Shown here: positions 55,219 through 64,000 of the stretch, piece after piece | Layout of the letters: every line of letters starts with the position of its first letter | Numbering within the stretch: position 1 is the stretch's first letter | From: Luteimonas abyssi | GTDB taxonomy: Bacteria > Pseudomonadota > Gammaproteobacteria > Xanthomonadales > Xanthomonadaceae | Assembly (NCBI RefSeq): GCF_001482195.1 | Contig: NZ_KQ759763.1 | Coordinates: 3,474,024-3,538,023, forward strand | Direction of reading: 5' to 3' | Length of the DNA: 64,000 nt | Notes under the pieces: generated by a model | Database searches by the model: none | What the model saw: only the letters and a program-made list of their open reading frames with translations | What the model was told of the DNA's origin: nothing | Translations under genes and position numbers: made by a program

Positions 55219-55623
55219 TCGCGCAGCGCTCTCGCTTGCCGGGGTCACGGGCGTCCTGAGGGTGATCGACACGGCCGGCCTGCCCGGTCGGCCCTCCGCA
55301 ATAGTTACTTTATAACATAACCCTTGGTGGTACCGCAGCATGTCCCGCTGTCGGGTCGACGGCCAATGGGATCCGGAAGCGTCTACCCCCTCAGTCCAGG
55401 GCGACCGGCGGCCGCGACGGGAGGCGTGGTGCTTGTCTGGCTTCGCATGCCCTCGACCTGCAGGGCCCTGCCGAAGCCCCGCCCGCGGCGGCGGCGATTT
55501 TGATCTCGCGAAGACCTGCCGGTCGCGACGGTGCTCCGCGAAAGAAGCGGACAGGCCCCCAGCGGACGGGCGGTCACAACGACACGTGCAGCCCCGGTAA
55601 CGCGACCGGAGGCCACTTCACGC
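55219..55623. other. 405-base spacer between convergent mntR and queH
   Basis: Apart from the AT-rich Zur-like patch it has one interrupted hairpin at 55439-55478 (outer arms GGCTTCG/CGAAGCC, inner GCCCT/AGGGC) that may serve as a terminator. No credible gene was found. Confidence 0.55.
55304..55316. promoter_or_regulatory. Orphan Zur-like palindrome
   Basis: GTTA-CTTTA-TAAC with flanks A and A matches 12 of 15 bases of the gammaproteobacterial Zur core TGTTATANTATAACA. It lies 86 bases past the mntR stop in an AT-rich patch. It faces a dubious 86-codon frame at 55340-55600 that reads as low-complexity Arg/Pro, probably not a gene. Confidence 0.35.
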
Positions 55624-56295
55624 TCAGTCCTCGCCGTCGCCGTAGTACTGCACGCCGATGCGGATGCGGTCGCGGCCCTGCGCGCGGCGGTGGCGGTTGG
55701 TGTCGCGCAGCGAGTACACGCAGCCGCAGTACTCCTGCTGGTAGAAGCGCTCGCGCTTGCTGATGTCGATCATGCGCGCCGCACCGCCGCCCTTGCGCCA
55801 GTTGTAGTCCCAGTAGGCGAGGTCGTCGTAGGGTGCGACCGCACGCAGGCCGCAATCGTTGATCTGCGCCATGTTCTTCCAGCGCGAAATGCCCAGCGAG
55901 CTGGTCATGAAGCGGAAGCCGTGCTCGTGCGCGTACAGCGCCGTACGTTCGAACCGCATGTCGAAGCACATCGTGCAGCGGATGCCGCGCTCCGGTTCGT
56001 TCTCCATCCCCTTCGCGCGGGCGAACCAGCGGTCGGTGTCGTAGTCGGCATCGACGAACGGCACGCCGTGCGTCTGCGCGAAGCGGATGTTCTCGTCCTT
56101 GCGCAGCAGATACTCCTTCACCGGGTGGATATTGGGGTTGTAGAAGAACACCGTGTAGTCGATGCCGGCGTCGACGAAGGCTTCCATCAATTCGCCCGAA
56201 CACGGCGCGCAGCACGAATGCAGCAACAGCCGGTCCTGCGACGGCGCGAAGCCTTCGGGTGGCGAAAGGGGCTGACGTGCGGGCGTGTTGGACAT
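55624..56295 (-). CDS. queH: Epoxyqueuosine reductase QueH
   Basis: 223 residues. It performs the last step of queuosine synthesis in tRNA. QueH (DUF208) cysteines are visible: [13 protein letters not shown] near residue 28, [11 protein letters not shown] near 105, and [11 protein letters not shown] near 191. These bind an Fe-S cluster and a second metal site. [10 protein letters not shown] and [10 protein letters not shown] are also diagnostic. The ATG at 56295 fits. It follows mmsB by 78 bases on the same strand but is functionally unrelated. Confidence 0.95.
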   Translation of the reverse strand: MSNTPARQPLSPPEGFAPSQDRLLLHSCCAPCSGELMEAFVDAGIDYTVFFYNPNIHPVKEYLLRKDENIRFAQTHGVPFVDADYDTDRWFARAKGMENEPERGIRCTMCFDMRFERTALYAHEHGFRFMTSSLGISRWKNMAQINDCGLRAVAPYDDLAYWDYNWRKGGGAARMIDISKRERFYQQEYCGCVYSLRDTNRHRRAQGRDRIRIGVQYYGDGED

Positions 56296-56373
56296 GGGAT
56301 CCGGATGCAGGCGAGAAGACGTTCGGTGACACGGTCGCGGCGCCCCGATGGGACGCGCCGCAGACAGGACGGA

Positions 56374-57264
56374 TCAGTCGCGACGTTGGCCGAGCGTCAC
56401 CACGCTGGAGAAATCCAGACCGCCGTTGCCGGCCGCGCTGTTGAACGCGTAGAGATTTCGGGCGAGTTCGCCCAACGGCACCGGCGTGCCGGCCGCCATC
56501 GCGGCCTCGGCGGCCAGACCGAGATCCTTGAGCATCAGGTCGTTGCCGAACCCGCCGCTGTAGCCGCGCGAGGCCGGCGCCGCCTCCAGCACGCCCGGCC
56601 ACGGGTTGCAGACCTCGGTCGCCCAGCTGCGGCTGGTGCTCACCGCCATCATCTGCGACAGCGCCTTCGGGTCCAGGCCGTGGGCGACGCCGAGCGCGAG
56701 CGCTTCGCCGGTCGCGGCCATGATCACGCCCAATGCCATGTTGTTGCACAGCTTGGCGACCTGGCCGGCACCGGCCTCGCCCATATGGAAGATGTTGCGG
56801 CCCATCGCCTCCAGCAGCGGCCGCGCCCGGTCGAGCGCTTCGACGCTGCCGCCGACGATGAAGGTCAGCGTGCCGGCCTGCGCACCCGCGGTGCCGCCGG
56901 ACACCGGCGCGTCGATCATCCGCAGCCCGCGCGCGGCGGCGGCCTCGGCGACCTTGCGCGCGGCCGCCGGCGCGATGGTGCTGCAGTCGACGACCAGCGC
57001 ACCTGACGGGATCCGTGCCAGCAGGCCGTCGTCGCCCAGGTACAACGCCTCGACGTGACGGCTGGCCGGCAGCATCGAGATCACGACCTCCGCACCGGCC
57101 ACGGCGGCAGCGGCATCCGTGGCCGCACGCGCACCAGCCGCGACCGCCGCCGCGATCGCGGCCGGCACCAGGTCGAAGACGTGCACCTCGTGACCGGCCG
57201 TCGCGAGGTTGGCGGCCATCGGCCCGCCCATGTTGCCCAGTCCGATGAAGGCGATGCGGGTCAT
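56374..57264 (-). CDS. mmsB: 3-hydroxyisobutyrate dehydrogenase
   Basis: 296 residues. It oxidises 3-hydroxyisobutyrate to methylmalonate semialdehyde with NAD+ in valine degradation. The N-terminal Rossmann motif IAFIGLGNMGGPMAANLATA and VDCSTIAPAAARKVAEAA are present, as are DAPVSGGTAGAQAGTL (substrate site), the catalytic Lys in GAGQVAKLCNNM, and a C-terminal GFGNDLMLKDLGLA. The ATG at 57264 begins the Rossmann strand. It is 181 bases after the hydrolase gene, the only long gap in this operon. Confidence 0.94.
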   Translation of the reverse strand: MTRIAFIGLGNMGGPMAANLATAGHEVHVFDLVPAAIAAAVAAGARAATDAAAAVAGAEVVISMLPASRHVEALYLGDDGLLARIPSGALVVDCSTIAPAAARKVAEAAAARGLRMIDAPVSGGTAGAQAGTLTFIVGGSVEALDRARPLLEAMGRNIFHMGEAGAGQVAKLCNNMALGVIMAATGEALALGVAHGLDPKALSQMMAVSTSRSWATEVCNPWPGVLEAAPASRGYSGGFGNDLMLKDLGLAAEAAMAAGTPVPLGELARNLYAFNSAAGNGGLDFSSVVTLGQRRD

Positions 57265-57445
57265 GCGGAGTCTCCGTGGAATGCGGTATGAGCGCGCGGT
57301 GGTGTCGCGATGGCAGGGCGATGCGGTGCCGGACGCGGGCGCCGACGGTCGCGAGTGCCCTCGTCGACCCCGCGTCCGCAAGCGCGCCGTCGGCGGTGCG
57401 CGCGCACGCGTCGGGTCGCGGGTTGCAGAGAAACGGCGCCGGCCG

Positions 57446-58594
57446 TCATGCCAGATCCGACAACGGATGCCGGCCCGCCGGCCACGCAGGCGCGGCGAAG
57501 AACGCCTGCGCCCACGCCGGCGTCGCCTCGTCCAGGGTCGCCGGCGTCCAGCGCGGCGTGCGGTCCTTGTCGATCAACAGCGCCCGGATGCCCTCGGCGA
57601 AGTCGCCATGCGCGGCGCAGTGCAGCGCGACGATGTATTCCAGGCGAAAGGTCTCGGCCAGGGACAGGCCGGCCGCACGACGCTGGAGTGCGTCGCCGAG
57701 CCGTGCCGAGCCCGGCGACCCCGCGGCCAGCGTCTTCTGCGCAGCCGCCACCCACGCGTCGTCGCCGGCGTCGAGCGCGCCGATGGCGGCCACGACATCT
57801 TCCAGCCGCTCGTGCGCACAGACCGCGGCGATCGCGCCCGCGTGCCGTTGCAGCGGCCCCGCCTCCGGCACGATGGCGTGACGCGCCAGCAGCGTGTCCA
57901 GACGCGCATGATCGGCCTGCGGGCCATCGCCCCAGGGCGCGTCCAGCAAGGCCGCGAAGACGTCGGCGCGAGCGGCCTCGGGAAGACACGCATCGGCCAG
58001 ACCGGCGTGGATCGCATCGCCGGGGCCCAGCGGCGCTCCGGTCAGGGCGAGGAACAGGCCTGCGCGATCCGGCACGCGGCCGAGCAGCCAGCTGCCGCCG
58101 ACATCGGGGAACAGGCCGACGGTGATCTCGGGAAACGCCAGCTTCGAACGCTCGGTCACCACGCGATGACGAGCGCCGGCCATCAACCCGATGCCGCCAC
58201 CCATCACGATGCCGTGGCCCCAGCACAGCAGCGGCTTGGGATAGGTGTGAATGCGGTGGTCGAGCCGGTATTCCACCTCGAAGAATTCGGCCGCATAGGC
58301 GTTGCTGCGCACATCCGTGTCGCCCGCGTCGCGCCAGGCGCGCATGCTGCGGTACAGCGCCTGCAGATCGCCGCCGGCGCAGAAGGCCTTCTCGCCGGCC
58401 CCCTGCAGCACCACGACGGCGATCGCGGCATCGTCCGCCCAGCGACGCAATTGCGCGTCGAGCCGGTGCGCCATCTCGAGCGAAAGACCGTTGAGCGTCT
58501 TCGGGCTGTTGAGGGTGGCGACGCCGACGCGCCGGCCGCCCGCGGTCGCGTGCTCCTCGAACAGCACCACGGGCGGTGCGGTCACGTCGTTCAT
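57446..58594 (-). CDS. 3-hydroxyisobutyryl-CoA hydrolase (enoyl-CoA hydratase fold)
   Basis: 382 residues, longer than simple enoyl-CoA hydratases and in the HIBCH size range. It releases 3-hydroxyisobutyrate from its CoA ester. The oxyanion-hole segments are KAFCAGGDLQALY near residue 69 and GIVMGGGIGLMAGARHRV near 128. The hydrolase-specific FPEITVGLFPDVGGSWLLGR follows, with the catalytic Glu/Asp. The ATG at 58594 overlaps the stop of the preceding hydratase gene by ATGA. Confidence 0.92.
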   Translation of the reverse strand: MNDVTAPPVVLFEEHATAGGRRVGVATLNSPKTLNGLSLEMAHRLDAQLRRWADDAAIAVVVLQGAGEKAFCAGGDLQALYRSMRAWRDAGDTDVRSNAYAAEFFEVEYRLDHRIHTYPKPLLCWGHGIVMGGGIGLMAGARHRVVTERSKLAFPEITVGLFPDVGGSWLLGRVPDRAGLFLALTGAPLGPGDAIHAGLADACLPEAARADVFAALLDAPWGDGPQADHARLDTLLARHAIVPEAGPLQRHAGAIAAVCAHERLEDVVAAIGALDAGDDAWVAAAQKTLAAGSPGSARLGDALQRRAAGLSLAETFRLEYIVALHCAAHGDFAEGIRALLIDKDRTPRWTPATLDEATPAWAQAFFAAPAWPAGRHPLSDLA

Positions 58595-59403
58595 GCGTTC
58601 GTCCACGTGGGCGCGCGCTTGTCCAGGAAGGCGTTCACGCCTTCGGCCTGATCGGCGGTGTCGAACAAGTCCACGAACGCTTCGCGCTCGGCGATCAGGC
58701 CGGCCGTGGCCGGCTGGCTGCGTGTGGTTTGTACCAGCGTCTTGCAGACGGCGACACTGGTCGGGCTCTGCTTCGCGGCCCTGGCCGCCCACTCCAGCGC
58801 CCTGGCCTTCGCCTCGCCCCGGCCGACGACCTCTTCCACGGCGCCGATCCGCAATGCGGTCGCGGCATCGATGCGCTCGCCGAGCAGGATCAGGCGCTTG
58901 GCCCAGCCCTCACCGACCAGACGCGCAAGATTCTGGGTGCCGCCGGCGCAGGGCAGCAGACCGACGGTCGCCTCGGGCAACGCCAGCTGCGCGTGTTCCT
59001 CGGCGATGCGCAGATCGCAGGCCAGCGCGCATTCCAGCCCGCCGCCCATGGCGTAGCCGTTGATCGCGGCGATCGACACGCCCCGGAACGCCGACAGCGC
59101 TTCGAACGCCTCGCCGAAGCGTCGCGCCGCCTCGCGCGCCAGCGCCTTGTCGCCGGATGCGAACTGTTTGAGGTCGGCGCCGGCCGAGAAGAACTTCTCG
59201 CCTTCGCCGGTGACCACCAGTGCGTAGATGTCGCGGTCGGCGTTCAACGCGGCGACGAGATCGCGCAATGCCGCGAGGCTGTGCACGGTCCAGGTATTGG
59301 CCGGCGGGTTGGCCAGGGTGACGACGGCGGTGTGGCCGTCGATGTCGAGTCCGAGCCCGGTCCAGGTCCGGGTGCGGTAATCCGTGGCAGCGGCAGCGCT
59401 CAT
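58591..59403 (-). CDS. Enoyl-CoA hydratase
   Basis: 270 residues. It hydrates methacrylyl-CoA or related enoyl-CoA esters. GEGEKFFSAGADLKQF and AINGYAMGGGLECALACDLR form the oxyanion hole. LALPEATVGLLPCAGGTQNL follows and contains the catalytic Glu position. The protein has the ordinary family length. It overlaps both neighbours by four bases, which puts it firmly in the valine operon. A broader fatty-acid role is possible. Confidence 0.93.
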   Translation of the reverse strand: MSAAAATDYRTRTWTGLGLDIDGHTAVVTLANPPANTWTVHSLAALRDLVAALNADRDIYALVVTGEGEKFFSAGADLKQFASGDKALAREAARRFGEAFEALSAFRGVSIAAINGYAMGGGLECALACDLRIAEEHAQLALPEATVGLLPCAGGTQNLARLVGEGWAKRLILLGERIDAATALRIGAVEEVVGRGEAKARALEWAARAAKQSPTSVAVCKTLVQTTRSQPATAGLIAEREAFVDLFDTADQAEGVNAFLDKRAPTWTNA

Positions 59404-60692
59404 CGCAAATCCTCTTCGGTGTCGAGCAGGTGGCGCGCGACGATCACGCGCATGATTTCGTTGGTGCCTTCCAGGATCTGGTGCACGCGGCAGTCGCGCA
59501 GCAGGCGTTCGACCGGGTACTCGCGGATGTAGCCGTAGCCGCCGTGCAGCTGCAGCGCATCGTTGCAGATCGAGAAGCCGGCATCGGTGGCGAAACGCTT
59601 GGCCATCGCGCACCACACGGTGGCATCGGCGGTGCCGGCATCGAGCTTGCGCGCGGCGGTGTGCACCATCTGCCGGGCAGCGACCAGCTGCGTGGCCATG
59701 TCCGCGAGCTTGAACTGCAGCGCCTGGAACTCCGCCAGCCGCTTGCCGAACTGGCGGCGCTCGCCCATGTAGCGGCGCGCGGCGTCGAGTGCGCCCTGCG
59801 CGGCGCCGAGCGAGCACGCGGCGATGTTGAGCCGGCCGCCGTCGAGGCCCTTCATGGCGATCCGGAAGCCCTCGCCTTCCTCGCCGAGGCGATGATCGAG
59901 CGGGACCCGCACGCCTTCGAAGGTGATCCCACGGGTAGGCTGGCTGTTCCAGCCGAGCTTGTCTTCCTTGCGGCCGTAGACGATGCCGGCGGCATCGGCG
60001 GGCACGGCGAACGCGGTGATGCCGCGCGCACCCTCGCCGCCGGTCCGCGCCATCACCACCAGCATGTCGGTGGCGCCGGCACCGGAAATGAACGCCTTGC
60101 TGCCGTCGACGACGTACGCGTCGCCATCGCGGACCGCGCGCGTGGTCAGCGATGCGGCATCCGATCCCGCGCCCGGCTCGGTCAGGCAATACGAGGCCAG
60201 GCGCACACCGGCGGCCAGGTCCGGTCCCCACGCCGCCCGCAGCGCGGGCGTCCCGAAGCGGGTCAGCATCCACGTCGCCATGTTGTGGATGCTCACGAAC
60301 GCGGCGGTGGACGGATCGACCGCGGCCAGTTCCTCGAACACGATCGTCGCATCCAGGCGACCCAGGCCGGTCCCGCCGGCGTCGGGATCGATGTACAGGC
60401 CGCAGAAGCCGAGCTCGCCGGCCTGGGCGATCGCCTCGCGCGGGAAGATCGCCTCCGCATCCCAGCGCGCGGCATGCGGCGCGAGTTCGGCCAGCGCGAA
60501 ATCGCGCGCGGCCTCGCGGAAGGCGCGCTGCTCCTCGCTCGGTCCGCCATCGGCCGGGAACGCGTCGGCGGTCGGCGCGGTGGCCACGGCGGCGATCGCC
60601 CTCGCGTCGTCAGGAGAGCGCACGGCGTCCGCCGGCGGCCGGCCCGCCGCGTGAGCGCGCATGCCGGGGCCGCTCATCTGCGGCGCGCTCAT
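59400..60692 (-). CDS. Acyl-CoA dehydrogenase (isobutyryl-CoA type)
   Basis: 430 residues. After an Ala/Pro-rich extension of about 50 residues the dehydrogenase core begins at [18 protein letters not shown]. The FAD/substrate segments are [15 protein letters not shown] and [19 protein letters not shown]. The C-terminal [20 protein letters not shown] precedes [19 protein letters not shown] with the catalytic Glu. Operon position points to isobutyryl-CoA as substrate. A later start is possible, since the extension lacks family similarity. Both ends overlap neighbours by ATGA. Confidence 0.92.
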   Translation of the reverse strand: MSAPQMSGPGMRAHAAGRPPADAVRSPDDARAIAAVATAPTADAFPADGGPSEEQRAFREAARDFALAELAPHAARWDAEAIFPREAIAQAGELGFCGLYIDPDAGGTGLGRLDATIVFEELAAVDPSTAAFVSIHNMATWMLTRFGTPALRAAWGPDLAAGVRLASYCLTEPGAGSDAASLTTRAVRDGDAYVVDGSKAFISGAGATDMLVVMARTGGEGARGITAFAVPADAAGIVYGRKEDKLGWNSQPTRGITFEGVRVPLDHRLGEEGEGFRIAMKGLDGGRLNIAACSLGAAQGALDAARRYMGERRQFGKRLAEFQALQFKLADMATQLVAARQMVHTAARKLDAGTADATVWCAMAKRFATDAGFSICNDALQLHGGYGYIREYPVERLLRDCRVHQILEGTNEIMRVIVARHLLDTEEDLR

Positions 60693-62212
60693 TTGAGGGC
60701 GATCGTGGTGTTGACCCCATGCGCCGCGGTGTCGTCGTCGAACCAGCGCGCGGTGACCGTCTTGGTCTGGGTGTAGAAGGTCACCACCTGCTTGCCGTAA
60801 GGACCGAGATCGCCGAGCTTGGATGCGCGCGAGCCGGTGAACGAGAACAGCGGCACCGGCACCGGGATCGGCACGTTGATGCCGACCTGGCCGACATCGA
60901 TCTCGTCCTGGAACCTGCGCGCGGCGGCGCCGGACTGGGTGAACACCGCGGTGCCGTTGCCGTTGGGATTGGCGTTGACCAGCGCGATGGCCTCGTCGAG
61001 CGTCTCCGCGGTCAGGATCACCAGCACCGGGCCGAAGATCTCCTCGTCGTAGATGCGCATGCCCGGGGTCACGCCGGAGAAGATGGTCGGGCCGACGAAG
61101 TTGCCGCGCTCGAAACCGTGCACCTCGGGGTTGCGCCCGTCGAGTTCGAGGGTGGCGCCCTGCGCCACGCCGGACGCGATCAGGGCCTCGATCCGCTCGC
61201 GCGCCGCGCAGGAGATCACCGGTCCGACATCGGTCCCGGCCTCGGTGCCGGCATTGACCTTGAGCGTCCTCGTCTTGGCGACGAGATCGGGGATCCAGCC
61301 GCGCGCCTCGCCCACCAGCACCACCGTCGAGGCCGCCATGCAGCGCTGGCCCGCGGCGCCGAACGCGGCGCCGACCATCGCGTCGAGGGTCTGCTCACGG
61401 TGGGCATCGGGCAGCACGACGGCATGGTTCTTCGCGCCCATCATGCATTGCACGCGCTTGCCCGCCAGCGAGGCGCGGTTGTAGACGTGAGTGCCGACCT
61501 TCGTCGAGCCGACGAACGACACCGCCTTGATGTCGGGGTGGTCGCAGATCGCGTTGACCACGTCCTCGCCGCCGTGGACGACGTTCAGCACCCCCTTCGG
61601 AACACCCGCCTCCAGCGCGAGCTCCACCAGGCGCATGGTGACCAGCGGGTCCTGCTCGGAAGGCTTGAGCACGAAGGTGTTGCCGGTGGCGATGGCCATC
61701 GGAAACATCCACAGCGGGATCATCGCCGGGAAGTTGAACGGGGTGATGCCGGCGCACACGCCCAGCGGCTGCAGCAGGGTGTAGGTGTCCACGCCGTTGG
61801 CGACGTTGTGGGCCATCTCGCCCAGCTGCAGGTTGCCGATCGCGGCTGCGTGTTCCACCACTTCCAGGCCGCGGAACACGTCGCCCTCTGCGTCGGGCAG
61901 GGTCTTGCCCTGCTCGGCGGTGAGGATCGCCGCAAGCTCGCCCATGTGCTCGCGGATCAGCTGCTGGTACTTCAGGAAGATCCGCGCACGCGCGCCGATC
62001 GGCGTCTTCTTCCACTGCGCGAAGGCGCGCTGCGCGGACGCCACCGCGGCTGCGACCTCGTCGGCGGTCGCGAAGGGGACGCGCGCCAGCACCGCCTGTG
62101 TGGCCGGATCGACGACATCGCGCCAGGTGTCGGTCCGGGACTCGACGAAGGCGCCGTCGATCAGCAGCTTCACCGTCGCGACCTCGGCCGCGACGCGGTT
62201 CATCTCGTTCAT
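60689..62212 (-). CDS. mmsA: CoA-acylating methylmalonate-semialdehyde dehydrogenase
   Basis: 507 residues. It converts methylmalonate semialdehyde to propionyl-CoA. The aldehyde dehydrogenase segments are [35 protein letters not shown] and the catalytic Cys region [28 protein letters not shown] and [12 protein letters not shown] are typical of MmsA. The ATG at 62212 is followed closely by a second ATG. It heads the operon whose order is mmsA, acyl-CoA dehydrogenase, hydratase, hydrolase, mmsB. Confidence 0.95.
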   Translation of the reverse strand: MNEMNRVAAEVATVKLLIDGAFVESRTDTWRDVVDPATQAVLARVPFATADEVAAAVASAQRAFAQWKKTPIGARARIFLKYQQLIREHMGELAAILTAEQGKTLPDAEGDVFRGLEVVEHAAAIGNLQLGEMAHNVANGVDTYTLLQPLGVCAGITPFNFPAMIPLWMFPMAIATGNTFVLKPSEQDPLVTMRLVELALEAGVPKGVLNVVHGGEDVVNAICDHPDIKAVSFVGSTKVGTHVYNRASLAGKRVQCMMGAKNHAVVLPDAHREQTLDAMVGAAFGAAGQRCMAASTVVLVGEARGWIPDLVAKTRTLKVNAGTEAGTDVGPVISCAARERIEALIASGVAQGATLELDGRNPEVHGFERGNFVGPTIFSGVTPGMRIYDEEIFGPVLVILTAETLDEAIALVNANPNGNGTAVFTQSGAAARRFQDEIDVGQVGINVPIPVPVPLFSFTGSRASKLGDLGPYGKQVVTFYTQTKTVTARWFDDDTAAHGVNTTIALK

Positions 62213-62689
62213 GGGGTCCTGTCTCCGTATCGCCCACCCGCGAAACAATGGGGTACGGCCGACAGGAGCAAGACGAAGCGGAGCGCCGGACACGGGCGTC
62301 GATTCAACTCGCCCGGTTGCCCACCGCAACACCCGAGGAGGACATCGCACGCGATGCCCGCTCCAGGCCGGTCTCCGGGCTCGCGAGCGATGCGGTTGCA
62401 TCCCCCGACACCTTCCCGCGCATGCGCAGTGGTCTACCGTCGGGTGGTCTCGCCTACCGTTGCGGGGGCAGCGCCGGAATCGGACCGGCTTCCCGTTTCA
62501 CCCTGCGCGACGCGATGCGGCGGCAGGACACCTGGGGCGCAGGCAGTGTAGGGGTCGTGCATGGCGCTGACATGCTGCAGCGCGCCATCGAGGGCGCTGC
62601 GTCGCCCGTTCGCGAGGCGCACCGGCCGCCGGTGCCCGTCGCCGCCACGGGCCGACCTGGGCCGGACCGTGGCGGCATGCGCGCTCCGG
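62213..62689. other. 477-base spacer between metE end and mmsA start
   Basis: No credible gene. It must hold the mmsA promoter, but no clear -10/-35 is seen. Near the metE side GCACCGG-CCG-CCGGTGC (62619-62635) is a 7-base-pair hairpin without a T run that could end metE transcripts. Confidence 0.5.
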
Positions 62690-64000
62690 TCACGCCGCGT
62701 CGGCGGGCGCGGCCTGCGCGCGCAGCTTGCGGGCGGCCGACACCATGGCCTTCAACGCCGCGCGGGTCTCGGGCCAGGCGCGGGTCTTGAGGCCGCAGTC
62801 CGGATTCACCCACAGCTGATGGGCGGGGATCACCGCGCGCGCCTTGTCCAGCAGTTCGGCGATCTCGTCCTCGCCCGGCACGCGGGGCGAATGGATGTCG
62901 TAGACGCCCGGGCCGATGCCGTTGGGGTACTTGAACTTCACGAACGCATCCAGCAGTTCCATGCGCGAACGCGAGGTCTCGATCGAGATGGCATCGGCGT
63001 CCATGTCGGCCACCGCCTCGATGATGTCGTTGAACTCGGAGTAGCACATGTGGGTGTGGATCTGGGTGTCGTCGCGCACGCCGGACGCGCTGATGCGGAA
63101 GCTTTCCACCGCCCAGTCGAGATAGGTCTGCCAGTCCGCGCGTCGCAGCGGCAGGCCCTCGCGCAACGCGGGTTCGTCGATCTGGATGATGCGGATGCCG
63201 GCGGCTTCCAGGTCGGTCACCTCGTCGCGCAACGCGAACGCGATCTGGCGACAGGTCTGCGCCCGCGCCTGGTCGTCGCGCACGAACGACCACTGCAGGA
63301 TCGTCACCGGGCCGGTCAGCATGCCCTTCATCGGTCGCGGCGTGAGCGATTGCGCGTACTGCGACCAGCGCACCGTCATCGGCGCAGGCCGGGCCACGTC
63401 GCCGTAGACGATGGGGGGCTTCACGCAGCGCGAGCCGTAGCTCTGCACCCAGCCGTTCTTGGTGAAGGCGAAACCGTCGAGCTGTTCGCCGAAGTACTCG
63501 ACCATGTCGTTGCGTTCGAACTCGCCGTGCACCAGCACGTCGAGGCCGATCGCCTCCTGCGCGCGCACGCAGGCCTCGGTCTGCGCCGCGATGAAGGCGT
63601 CGTACTCGGCCTCGGCCAGCTTGCCGGACTTGAAGCGCGCACGCGCCTCGCGCACGTCCAGCGTCTGCGGGAACGAGCCGATCGTGGTGGTGGGAAACAC
63701 CGGCAGTCCGAGGGTTTCCTGCTGCAGCGCCTGGCGGCGACTCCAGGGCGTGGGACGGCGCGCGGCGCCGGCATCCAGAGCGGCCACGCGCGCGGCCACC
63801 TCGGGCCGGTTCACGCGCGCCGATCGGCGGCGCGAATCCACCTGCCCGCGCACCTCGGCGAGGCCGGCCTCGGCGGCCTTCTCGTCGGCCAGGGCGTCGG
63901 CGATCAGGCGCAGTTCCTCGACCTTCTGCTTCGCGAACGACAGCCAGCCCCGCAGTTCGTCGTCGAGCGCCTTCTCGTGGAGGAGATCCACCGGCACGTG
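62690..64000 (-). CDS. metE: Cobalamin-independent methionine synthase, C-terminal part (runs off window)
   Basis: About 437 codons are visible. Full MetE is near 760, and the N-terminal part lies beyond the window edge. It methylates homocysteine with 5-methyltetrahydropteroyl-triglutamate. The catalytic domain begins at [15 protein letters not shown]. The zinc ligands are visible in [11 protein letters not shown] (His, Cys), [10 protein letters not shown] (Glu) and [11 protein letters not shown] (Cys). The C-terminus is complete. No frame break was seen. It is transcribed leftward, 477 bases upstream of mmsA. Confidence 0.96.
   Translation of the reverse strand, partial: HVPVDLLHEKALDDELRGWLSFAKQKVEELRLIADALADEKAAEAGLAEVRGQVDSRRRSARVNRPEVAARVAALDAGAARRPTPWSRRQALQQETLGLPVFPTTTIGSFPQTLDVREARARFKSGKLAEAEYDAFIAAQTEACVRAQEAIGLDVLVHGEFERNDMVEYFGEQLDGFAFTKNGWVQSYGSRCVKPPIVYGDVARPAPMTVRWSQYAQSLTPRPMKGMLTGPVTILQWSFVRDDQARAQTCRQIAFALRDEVTDLEAAGIRIIQIDEPALREGLPLRRADWQTYLDWAVESFRISASGVRDDTQIHTHMCYSEFNDIIEAVADMDADAISIETSRSRMELLDAFVKFKYPNGIGPGVYDIHSPRVPGEDEIAELLDKARAVIPAHQLWVNPDCGLKTRAWPETRAALKAMVSAARKLRAQAAPADAA

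Noticed and set aside
55340-55600. 86-codon frame after the Zur-like palindrome
   Set aside because: Low-complexity Arg/Pro/Ser content, no Shine-Dalgarno sequence and no recognisable domain.

Overview
The window looks like chromosomal DNA of a Lysobacteraceae (Xanthomonadaceae) gammaproteobacterium of the Luteimonas/Lysobacter type. This is inferred from the very high GC content, the xanthan-type priming glycosyltransferase, the large TonB-dependent receptors, and the families of GC-rich palindromic repeats. No rRNA, CRISPR array, prophage or insertion sequence was seen. There is one tRNA gene, tRNA-Arg(CCG).

Positions 1-21.8 kb hold one large exopolysaccharide/capsule locus in two blocks. 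The secretion block (13.4-21.8 kb) is a full set of group 4 capsule genes. A Thr-rich GfcA-like protein, Wza/GfcE, GfcB, GfcC and the YjbH-like GfcD are read leftward. Etp (tyrosine phosphatase) and Etk/Wzc (BY-kinase) are read rightward. The assembly block (0-13.2 kb, leftward) encodes a GumD/WcaJ-like priming enzyme, Ugd, Wzx, a pyruvyl transferase, GT2, a Wzy-like polymerase, GT4, a KpsS-like capsule transferase, KdsA, KdsD and an acyltransferase-like membrane protein. A perfect CRP/Clp-type site lies between the two blocks. The gene set predicts a Wzx/Wzy-made polymer that starts with glucose and contains uronic acid and probably Kdo, with pyruvyl and perhaps acyl decoration.

Positions 21.8-38.2 kb are mixed housekeeping genes: comF, ubiA, tRNA-Arg, a cytochrome c5-like protein, an ExeM-like nuclease, a thioredoxin-reductase-like flavoprotein with an Rrf2 regulator, an alpha/beta hydrolase, zapE, a TonB receptor with an M14 peptidase, a CysB-like LysR regulator and a lipoprotein. 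zapE carries an in-frame block of about 95 codons made of intergenic-type palindromic repeats. The same composite repeat lies between nrdA and nrdB.

Positions 38.2-50.5 kb hold nrdA-nrdB (with a candidate NrdR box pair), a low-GC AlbA_2 gene and a repeat that interrupt the locus, then a flavodoxin and thioredoxin pair, a YciA-like thioesterase, a DUF2789 protein, purU and metNIQ.

Positions 50.5-55.6 kb hold a class I aldolase. A divergent unit follows: mntR rightward, and a TonB receptor plus a periplasmic thioredoxin-like protein leftward. A near-consensus MntR operator sits inside the receptor promoter, so this is a candidate manganese-responsive outer-membrane uptake system.

Positions 55.6-64 kb hold queH, a valine-degradation operon (mmsA, acyl-CoA dehydrogenase, enoyl-CoA hydratase, 3-hydroxyisobutyryl-CoA hydrolase, mmsB) joined mostly by 4-base overlaps, and the 3-prime part of metE, which runs off the window.
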